Below, piece after piece: positions 53,848 to 59,273 of a DNA stretch of 59,273 nucleotides. A model generated the notes under the pieces. It ran no database searches. It was not told where the DNA came from and saw only the letters and a list, made by a program, of their open reading frames with translations. The first letter of the stretch is position 1. Each line of letters starts with the position of its first letter. The stretch comes from Bacteroidales bacterium (GTDB lineage: Bacteria; Bacteroidota; Bacteroidia; Bacteroidales; F082), in NCBI GenBank assembly GCA_017649945.1, contig JAGCFU010000015.1:1-59273 (forward strand), given 5' to 3'. Made by a program: the position numbers and the translations under genes.

Positions 53848-54981
53848 CTTCTGATAAAACTGCCACCATCTATCGGGGAGTTCGTTGCGCATTGCCATGT
53901 CGTAATCTGATTTCGAGCATGGGATGAAATGCTCTGAAATTTCCATCCACCATTTTCCGGTTGTCTTGTGACATAAGAAAATGAGTTCGTCGTAATCTTC
54001 AAGTTTTACGATATATTTTGTGAATTCATCACGGTTGTCAGTGGTCGGAAAATCATTCTGACGAAGTGAGAAGCCTTCCAAGAAGTACCAAATCATCTCC
54101 GCTAAGTTGTTGGCACTCTGATAGTTGACATCAAAAATCGGATTGTAGTTGAAGAACCCTATCGATGTCAGTTTCGGGTTCAAACCGGCGTAACGAGTCA
54201 TCTTGCAACCGTCTTCACTGCTGAATCCGTTCGGCGAGCTGCGTTTCACACCAGGCATGTCGGCAGCACAAAAAGCAGCCGCATCAATAGTGATGATATC
54301 GGCGCTACGAAGCAACGGCTCTGTCAGTTCGGCACGGTTTTTTATCGTTCCCAAACGATAGATGTCGAACAGCAACTGTTTCATCAAGTTAATATTCTCA
54401 TTATCAATGTAATAAGTCTGATAACCGATGTTAGTGTAGTTGAACAAATAGTTCGGCTGATGCAAGATGATTTGGCTCAGATACGACTCCGAATTGATGC
54501 TCTCACCGTCCTCGCCAAGGTCGAAACGTGGGTCTATTGCTGTGATATTCACCAACTTACCGGTGTTTTCGTAAACCTGATAAATCGGATATGTCAAATC
54601 CTGACTTCCACCCAAGATAACGGGCACAATATGATATTTCAAAAGCGTCAAAAACACCTCGCTCAAGGCGTAGTAGGTATCCTCAACACGCAATCCGGCT
54701 TTCACATTGCCGAGGTCGACGATTTTCAAGTCGGGCCAATGGTTAAACAAAGGATATAAGGCGTGGCGGATAGCATCCGGACCAGCCTTACATCCTTCAT
54801 TATCAACGGCATAGCGTTCCTCCTCAACTCCGATGATTGCAATCTGATGACCCTCCAATTCTGGAAAATCTTCTTCATTTTTAAAGATTGTTATCGTGTT
54901 GCCAAGCTGTTTTTTATGTGTCAAATGACAGTTTCCGACAACTTCCTCCTTGACCGGATTGAGAAAAGCGCTGATGTCCAT
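53839..54981 (-). CDS. Arginase/formimidoylglutamase-fold protein with degenerate metal site (380 aa)
   Basis: Ureohydrolase-superfamily relative. The fold is suggested by HQIAIIGVEEER, GCKAGPDAIRHALYPL, the substrate-loop position LGGSQDLTYPIYQVYE (~121) and VNITAIDPRFDLGEDGE (~147), then SADIITIDAAAFCAADMPGV (~222). Active members have GG(D/N)H, DAHxD and SxDxDxxDP motifs that bind two manganese ions. Here the His of the first is Gln, the second is DPRFD with Arg for His, and the third keeps only part of its acidic residues. Catalysis is therefore doubtful. It follows glyS by 2 bases. Similar divergent paralogues are, as far as I recall, widespread in Bacteroidota, but their role is not known to me. 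Confidence 0.75.
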   Translation of the reverse strand: MDISAFLNPVKEEVVGNCHLTHKKQLGNTITIFKNEEDFPELEGHQIAIIGVEEERYAVDNEGCKAGPDAIRHALYPLFNHWPDLKIVDLGNVKAGLRVEDTYYALSEVFLTLLKYHIVPVILGGSQDLTYPIYQVYENTGKLVNITAIDPRFDLGEDGESINSESYLSQIILHQPNYLFNYTNIGYQTYYIDNENINLMKQLLFDIYRLGTIKNRAELTEPLLRSADIITIDAAAFCAADMPGVKRSSPNGFSSEDGCKMTRYAGLNPKLTSIGFFNYNPIFDVNYQSANNLAEMIWYFLEGFSLRQNDFPTTDNRDEFTKYIVKLEDYDELIFLCHKTTGKWWMEISEHFIPCSKSDYDMAMRNELPDRWWQFYQKLM

Positions 54982-54983
54982 TT

Positions 54984-56507
54984 TTATTTCTTTGGAGAAA
55001 TTTTCTTTCTGATGATTTCGTGCAACTCATTGACGTTGACGCGGATCTGCTCCATGGTGTCGCGGTCGCGGACGGTCACTGTGTTGTCTTCAAGTGTCTG
55101 ATTATCAACGGTTACGCAGAGAGGAGTACCGATAGCATCCTGTCTTCTGTAACGTTTTCCGATGGAGTCTTTCTCCTCGTACTGGCACATATAGTCGTAC
55201 TGCAGGCTGTCCATGATTTCGCGAGCTTTCTCCGGGAGTCCGTCTTTCTTCACCAATGGCAAGATAGCCACTTTGTAAGGTGCAAGAATCGGAGGCAGCT
55301 TCATCACAACGCGTTCGCTGCCGTCTTCGAGTTTCTCCTCTGTGTAGGCGTAGCTGAACATCGCGAGGAACATACGGTCGAGACCGATAGATGTCTCGAT
55401 GACGTATGGAGTGTAGCTCTCGTTGGTCTCAGGGTCGAAATATTGCAGTTTCTTACCTGAGAACTCTGCATGACGGCCAAGGTCGTAGTCGGTGCGGCTG
55501 TGAACGCCTTCCAACTCCTTGAAACCGAACGGGAAGTTGAACTCGATATCGGTTGCGGCATTGGCATAGTGAGCGAGTTTCTCATGGTCGTGGAAACGAT
55601 AGTTTTCAGCTGGGATACCCAATGAAAGGTGCCATTTCAGACGTTCTTCCTTCCATTTCTTGAACCATTCGATTTCGGTGCCAGGGCGTACAAAGAACTG
55701 CATCTCCATCTGCTCGAACTCTCTCATACGGAAAATGAACTGACGGGCGACGATTTCGTTACGGAATGCCTTTCCTGTCTGTGCGATGCCAAACGGAATC
55801 TTCATTCTGCCGGTCTTCTGAACGTTGAGGTAGTTCACGAAGATACCCTGAGCTGTCTCAGGACGCAGATAGATAGTGTTGGCGCCTTCTGCCAGCGAGC
55901 CGATCTGGGTAGCGAACATCAAATTAAACTGACGGACATCAGTCCAGTTGCGTGTTCCGCTGATTGGGCACACGATTCCGAGGTCTTCAATAAGTTTCTT
56001 GATGTCAGCGAGGTCATTTTTCTCCATAGCGCCGTACAGACGATGGCTGATTTCCTCGATTTCTTTCTTCCATTCAAGGACGCGGGCATTTGTGGTGACA
56101 AACTGTTCCTTGTTGAAAGCATCGCCGAAACGTTTCTGAGCTTTCTCGACTTCCTTGTTGATTTTTTCCTCGATTTTGGCAATGTAATCCTCTACCAAAA
56201 CGTCGGCGCGATAACGTTTCTTGCTGTCTTTGTTGTCGATCATAGGGTCGTTGAAAGCGTCGACGTGACCTGAGGCCTTCCACACTGTCGGGTGCATGAA
56301 GATTGCAGCGTCGAGACCGACGATGTTTTCGTGCATCTGCACCATGGCTTTCCACCAGTATTCTCTGATGTTTTTCTTCAGTTCGACACCATTCTGGCCG
56401 TAATCGTAAACGGCAGCCAGTCCGTCGTAAATATCACTTGAAGGGAAAATGAAACCGTATTCCTTCGCGTGAGCTGTTATCTTTTTGAAAAATTCTTCTT
56501 GATTCAT
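54984..56507 (-). CDS. glyS: Glycyl-tRNA synthetase, single-chain class II (507 aa)
   Basis: Charges tRNA-Gly. This is the homodimeric eukaryote/archaeal-like type rather than the alpha2beta2 bacterial type. The N-terminal segment is RRGFIFPSSDIYDGLAAVYDYG-like (GFIFPSSDIYDGLAAVYDYG). Class II motif 2 is at FRNEIVARQFIFRMREFEQM and ETAQGIFVNYLNVQ precedes it. Motif 3 is visible as YVIETSIGLDRMFLAM. The C-terminal anticodon-binding domain begins at about LAPYKVAILPLVK. Length (507) is normal for the short form. It lies 79 bases after queA. Confidence 0.96.
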   Translation of the reverse strand: MNQEEFFKKITAHAKEYGFIFPSSDIYDGLAAVYDYGQNGVELKKNIREYWWKAMVQMHENIVGLDAAIFMHPTVWKASGHVDAFNDPMIDNKDSKKRYRADVLVEDYIAKIEEKINKEVEKAQKRFGDAFNKEQFVTTNARVLEWKKEIEEISHRLYGAMEKNDLADIKKLIEDLGIVCPISGTRNWTDVRQFNLMFATQIGSLAEGANTIYLRPETAQGIFVNYLNVQKTGRMKIPFGIAQTGKAFRNEIVARQFIFRMREFEQMEMQFFVRPGTEIEWFKKWKEERLKWHLSLGIPAENYRFHDHEKLAHYANAATDIEFNFPFGFKELEGVHSRTDYDLGRHAEFSGKKLQYFDPETNESYTPYVIETSIGLDRMFLAMFSYAYTEEKLEDGSERVVMKLPPILAPYKVAILPLVKKDGLPEKAREIMDSLQYDYMCQYEEKDSIGKRYRRQDAIGTPLCVTVDNQTLEDNTVTVRDRDTMEQIRVNVNELHEIIRKKISPKK

Positions 56508-56516
56508 CTTTTTTCA

Positions 56517-56586
56517 GTTAGTAATTAGTAGTTAGGAGTTAGGGGTTAGCAGTAAAACTTCTCACTACTAACTCCTAACTTCTAAA
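56517..56586. repeat. Inverted GTTAGGAGTTAG-type repeat between queA and glyS
   Basis: Left part 56517-56550 is built of AGTTAGTAATTAGTAGTTAGG units. The right part 56562-56586, read on the minus strand, is TAGAAGTTAGGAGTTAGTAG. The two sides share TTAGGAGTTAG and related words and can pair. The repeat ends one base before the queA stop codon. A shorter related word (AAAGTTAGCAGTCAGAAGTT) is near 21892-21920. Confidence 0.6.
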
Positions 56587-57636
56587 TTATAAAATAAGCA
56601 TTGCGTCGCCGTAGGTGAAGAAATTGTATTTTTCTGCGACGGCTTCTTTATAGGCTTTCATTAAGAAATCGTAACCTGCGAAGGCTGCCACTTCCATCAT
56701 CATAGGTGATTTCGGCAGATGGAAGTTGGTGATGAGCGCGTCGGCAGTGTTGAAATCGTAAGGCGGGAAGATGAACTTGTTGGTCCAGCCTTTCATCGGT
56801 TTCAGCTTGCCTGTGATGCTCACGACAGTCTCCATTACCTTCAAAGTGGTTGTTCCGACAGCGAAAACTCTGTGTTTTGCTGCTTTCGTCTCGTTAATGA
56901 GGTCACAAGTCTCCTGCGAGATGTTGATTTCTTCTGAGTCTGTTTTATGTTTTGTCAAGTCCTCGACCTCGATGTCACGGAAGTTGCCCATGCCTGTGTG
57001 CAGCGTCACCTCAGCGAAGTTAACATCCTGAAGCTCCATGCGTTTCATGAGAATCTTGCTGAAATGCATGCCTGCTGTAGGAGCGGCGACTGAACCTTCC
57101 TGAGTTGCATAAACGGTCTGATAGTTAAACTCGTCATCCTCTTCGACAGGACGCTGAATGACTTTCGGAAGCGGTGTCTCGCCAAGTCCCATGATGACTT
57201 TCTTGAACTCTTCATGCGGACCGTCGAACAGGAAACGCAGTGTACGACCGCGTGATGTGGTGTTGTCGATGACTTCAGCCACGAGTTCGTCGTTTTCGCC
57301 GAAATACAGCTTGTTGCCGATACGGATTTTACGGGCAGGGTCAACGAGGACGTCCCAAAGACGGCTCTCAGGGTCGAGCTCGCGAAGTAACATCACCTCG
57401 ATTTTCGCTCCGGTTTTCTCCTTTTCGCCGTAGAGACGAGCCGGAAACACACGTGAGTTGTTAATCACGAACAAATCGCCTGGCAGGCAATAGCTGAGGA
57501 TGTCGCGGAATGTTTTGTGCTCAATGGTTTGAGTGTCGCGGTGCAAAACCATCATTCTTGCATCTTCGCGCTCTTTCGGCGGATACATAGCGATGAGGTC
57601 GTGCGGTAAATTGAACTTAAACTGTGATAGTTTCAT
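56587..57636 (-). CDS. queA: S-adenosylmethionine:tRNA ribosyltransferase-isomerase QueA (349 aa)
   Basis: Transfers and isomerises the ribosyl group of SAM onto the 7-aminomethyl-7-deazaguanine base of tRNA, the penultimate step of queuosine synthesis. The sequence begins [20 protein letters not shown] with the family word RDxARM ([12 protein letters not shown]). Others visible are [22 protein letters not shown] (~190), [20 protein letters not shown] and the C-terminal [19 protein letters not shown]. Length is typical. It has a -7 box 44 bases upstream and is followed by glyS after a repeat. Confidence 0.96.
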   Translation of the reverse strand: MKLSQFKFNLPHDLIAMYPPKEREDARMMVLHRDTQTIEHKTFRDILSYCLPGDLFVINNSRVFPARLYGEKEKTGAKIEVMLLRELDPESRLWDVLVDPARKIRIGNKLYFGENDELVAEVIDNTTSRGRTLRFLFDGPHEEFKKVIMGLGETPLPKVIQRPVEEDDEFNYQTVYATQEGSVAAPTAGMHFSKILMKRMELQDVNFAEVTLHTGMGNFRDIEVEDLTKHKTDSEEINISQETCDLINETKAAKHRVFAVGTTTLKVMETVVSITGKLKPMKGWTNKFIFPPYDFNTADALITNFHLPKSPMMMEVAAFAGYDFLMKAYKEAVAEKYNFFTYGDAMLIL

Positions 57637-57679
57637 TTCAAATATTATTTAATTTTTCACTTTTTTCAAAAAAGGAATG

Positions 57680-57687
57680 CAAATATA
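57680..57687 (-). promoter_or_regulatory. -7 box (TATATTTG) for queA-glyS
   Basis: Exact TAnnTTTG match. CTTG at 57708-57711, with a 20-base spacer, is an acceptable -33 element. Confidence 0.55.
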
Positions 57688-57739
57688 CAACAAAACGAAA
57701 ATTTTGTCAAGGAAAAAGTTGTAAATAATTGATTTATAA

Positions 57740-57768
57740 GCCAATAGCCGTTAGGTATAAGCCATTAG
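57740..57768. repeat. Single TTAGCCATTAG-family unit
   Basis: One 29-base copy (GCCAATAGCCGTTAGGTATA followed by AGCCATTAG) with no inverted partner, between the EIIC-like gene and queA. Confidence 0.6.
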
Positions 57769-57791
57769 ATTACAATGAAGCATTAAAAAAA

Positions 57792-58811
57792 CTAATGTTC
57801 CAACTTCAACTCTCCGTCTTTGATCAAGTTCAGTTTTCTAAAGATCTGACCGAAGCACCAAGTTAAAACTGCAGGCAAAATAAAACATATTAATAAAATT
57901 CCCCACCACATGTTGGCGCCGCCGTCGGGCATTGCCGAGATGACGCCGAGAGGTCCGACGAGGCCGCAGGTGCCCATGCCAGAGCCGATTGGCACGTTCT
58001 CGAGATGAAACACGCATGTTGCCAAAGGACCTGTGATTGCTGCTGTTAATGTCGGTGGAATCCATGTCAGAGGATGACGTAAGATATTTGGCATCTGAAG
58101 CATCGAGGTGCCGAGACCTTGTGAGATGAGGCCGCCCCAGCGGTTTTCCTTGAAGCTCATGACGGCGAAACCGACCATCTGGGCGCAACAACCGGCTGTT
58201 GCAGCACCTCCGGCGATACCTGAAAGCCCGATGGCGATACAGATTGCGGCACTTGAAATAGGCAACGTCAAAGCCATTCCGATGCTGACCGAGACGATGA
58301 TTCCCATCGCGAACGGGTGCAGATTTGTTGCATACATGATAAAATCGCCGAAAGCGGTCATGAAACGGCTGATGCCAGGACCGACAAACATCGCGAGTAA
58401 TATACCCGAAATGATTGTAACAGAAGGAGTTACAAGGATATCGACCTGAGTTTCTTTCGACACCATCTTACCGAGTTCGGTGCTAATGACAACGGCTACA
58501 AGCACTCCGACTGGACCGCCTAAGGTGTTTCCTGCCACTCCGACCGCCACGGCGCTGAACATCACCAAAGCCGGGGCATGAAGAGCGTAAGCGATAGCCA
58601 CCCCCATAGCCGGACCGGCAGCGATTTTGCAGTATTTCGCAAACTCAACAAACATCGGGATATTCAGTCGGTTTCCGATGGTGTCGAAAATCGTACCTAT
58701 CAATAATGACGCGAACAAACCGAGCGCCATAGCGCCAAGAGCGTCAAGCAGATATGCCTTCGCCGAGACATCGACGTTTTTTCTTTTCAGAAATGATTTA
58801 AAGTTTGACAT
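57792..58811 (-). CDS. PTS EIIC-like (PTS_EIIC_2-type) membrane protein (339 aa)
   Basis: Polytopic inner-membrane protein that looks like the PF13303 type of PTS EIIC domains. Alternating glycine-rich helices are visible: GAMALGLFASLLIGTIFDTIG, AAGPAMGVAIAYALHAPALV, VAGNTLGGPVGVLVAVVIST, PFAMGIIVSVSIGMALTLPISS and WWGILLICFILPAVLTWCFG. The GNTLGGPVG and HPLTWIPPTLTAAITGPLA words are characteristic. No EIIA, EIIB, HPr or EI gene is in the window, so sugar phosphotransfer by it is uncertain; regulatory or other transport roles are possible. The start at 58811 is taken because the frame to 58853 runs through a dispersed repeat. Confidence 0.8.
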   Translation of the reverse strand: MSNFKSFLKRKNVDVSAKAYLLDALGAMALGLFASLLIGTIFDTIGNRLNIPMFVEFAKYCKIAAGPAMGVAIAYALHAPALVMFSAVAVGVAGNTLGGPVGVLVAVVISTELGKMVSKETQVDILVTPSVTIISGILLAMFVGPGISRFMTAFGDFIMYATNLHPFAMGIIVSVSIGMALTLPISSAAICIAIGLSGIAGGAATAGCCAQMVGFAVMSFKENRWGGLISQGLGTSMLQMPNILRHPLTWIPPTLTAAITGPLATCVFHLENVPIGSGMGTCGLVGPLGVISAMPDGGANMWWGILLICFILPAVLTWCFGQIFRKLNLIKDGELKLEH

Positions 58812-58830
58812 GATTGACAAGTTAATTTTA

Positions 58831-58866
58831 GACAGGATTAACAGGATTAACAAGATTTATAAGATT
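58831..58866. repeat. GGATTAACAGGATTAAC-type dispersed repeat
   Basis: GACAGGATTAACAGGATTAA continues as CAAGATTTATAAGATT: four imperfect units of about 9-11 bases. It lies in the transcribed leader of the EIIC-like gene. Confidence 0.65.
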
Positions 58867-58899
58867 GTTTTATCTGTTGTTCCTTTTTAAATCAGGCCG

Positions 58900-58907
58900 C
58901 AAAATTA
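58900..58907 (-). promoter_or_regulatory. -7 box (TAATTTTG) for the EIIC-like gene
   Basis: Exact TAnnTTTG match giving a leader of about 80 nt that contains the GGATTAAC repeat. Confidence 0.5.
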
Positions 58908-58928
58908 CAAAATTTTCCGATATCTATT

Positions 58929-58964
58929 GTCATTTCGACCGAAGCGAAGCGGAGTGGAGAAATC
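58929..58964. repeat. GTCATTTCGACCGAAGCGAAG-type dispersed repeat
   Basis: GTCATTTCGACCGAAGCGAA then GCGGAGTGGAGAAATC. I recognise this word as a widespread intergenic element of Bacteroidota genomes. It shares the outer CATTTCGA...GAGAAAT with 13622-13652 and sits between the divergent promoters at 58900 and 59001. Confidence 0.7.
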
Positions 58965-59000
58965 TTTTTCAAACTTTTTTCAAAAAAAATGTAAAATTAA

Positions 59001-59032
59001 TTTGCTATTTTGTAAAATATACTTTACTTTTG
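59001..59032 (+). promoter_or_regulatory. Complete Bacteroidota promoter (TTTG-20 bp-TACTTTTG)
   Basis: -33 TTTG at 59001-59004 and -7 TACTTTTG at 59025-59032, both exact, with a 20-base spacer. This is the best-matching promoter in the window. Leader about 43 nt. Confidence 0.75.
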
Positions 59033-59081
59033 CAGCGTTAAACTTTTGAATTAAATGTTCAACCTTTAAAATTAAAGTACT

Positions 59082-59273
59082 ATGAAAAAGAACTATTTGT
59101 TTCCGAACAGCTTCAAGACTGTCGGAGTGGTGCTTACCACCATTGCATTAGTCGCATTCATCATCTGGCTTTGCTTGGAAATCAGCCCGGAATTCAAAAT
59201 GCCCGCACTGATATATGGGGATTTATTCAGTAAAAGCAAGTATTTCTGCATGGCAGACTGCGGTTTGCTCACA
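59082..59273 (+). CDS. Membrane protein, N-terminal 64 codons (runs off right edge)
   Basis: Starts MKKNYLFPNSFKTVGVVLTT. The next residues IALVAFIIWLCLEI form a transmembrane helix, followed by SPEFKMPALIYGDLFSKSKY. The opening KNYLFP..FK..G is familiar from uncharacterised Bacteroidota membrane proteins that have several helices. Too little is present to name a family. It has the best promoter in the window and is divergent from the EIIC-like gene. Confidence 0.75.
   Translation, partial: MKKNYLFPNSFKTVGVVLTTIALVAFIIWLCLEISPEFKMPALIYGDLFSKSKYFCMADCGLLT

Noticed and set aside
55629..56273. 214-codon open frame on the plus strand inside glyS
   Set aside because: Antisense shadow of a conserved synthetase gene; no motif, signal peptide or promoter.

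Overview
The window is chromosomal DNA from a member of the Bacteroidota, most likely an uncultured Bacteroidales. The evidence is: surface proteins ending in type IX secretion (T9SS) sorting domains; promoters matching the Bacteroidota -7 box TAnnTTTG in front of about 19 transcription units, with almost no Shine-Dalgarno sequences; the gene orders purH-mreBCD and guaB-PPIase-surA-moxR; a single-chain class II glycyl-tRNA synthetase; and a gingipain-type DUF2436 adhesin domain. I saw no rRNA, tRNA, CRISPR array, integrase or transposase. Most of the window is housekeeping or cell-envelope sequence.

Left to right. 1-7.1 kb: the start of one T9SS-type adhesin and a complete 2262-residue giant adhesin. 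7.2-11 kb: glutamine synthetase, MeaB and an outer-membrane beta-barrel protein. 11.1-16.9 kb: a five-gene MacAB-TolC-like efflux operon (ATPase, two permeases, membrane fusion protein, TolC). 17-21.9 kb: purH-mreB-mreC-mreD followed by a thioredoxin-like lipoprotein. 22-24.4 kb: recJ and a LysE-type exporter. 24.5-27.1 kb: a lamin-tail surface protein. 27.3-30.9 kb: asd-ribF-C69 peptidase. 31-37.4 kb: guaB followed by three periplasmic folding factors and a MoxR ATPase. 37.4-38.6 kb: an AT-rich islet with a gene remnant and a hicAB toxin-antitoxin pair. 38.6-41.8 kb: LD-carboxypeptidase, radA and a short-chain dehydrogenase. 41.8-43.1 kb: a radical SAM enzyme with a small partner lipoprotein. 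43.2-48.9 kb: a MarC protein, a CoA-transferase and a DUF4465-containing T9SS protein preceded by a cobalamin riboswitch. 48.9-53.2 kb: a GH89 lipoprotein, a GT2 glycosyltransferase and a flippase-like membrane protein. 53.2-57.6 kb: ruvC, a degenerate arginase-fold protein, glyS and queA. 57.8 kb to the end: a PTS-EIIC-like membrane protein and the start of another membrane protein.

The strongest candidate for an undescribed system is 43.5-48.9 kb. A cobalamin aptamer with its own promoter drives a secreted, T9SS-sorted protein made of a beta-helix, cadherin-like repeats and DUF4465. A CoA-transferase and a MarC protein follow at gaps of only 5-8 bp. I propose a surface cobamide-capture protein attached through T9SS rather than as a lipoprotein, possibly co-regulated with cobamide-linked acyl-CoA metabolism. 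The second candidate is the radical SAM/lipoprotein pair at 41.8-43.1 kb. The intergenic regions also carry at least five families of short dispersed repeats, some of which touch or form gene ends.
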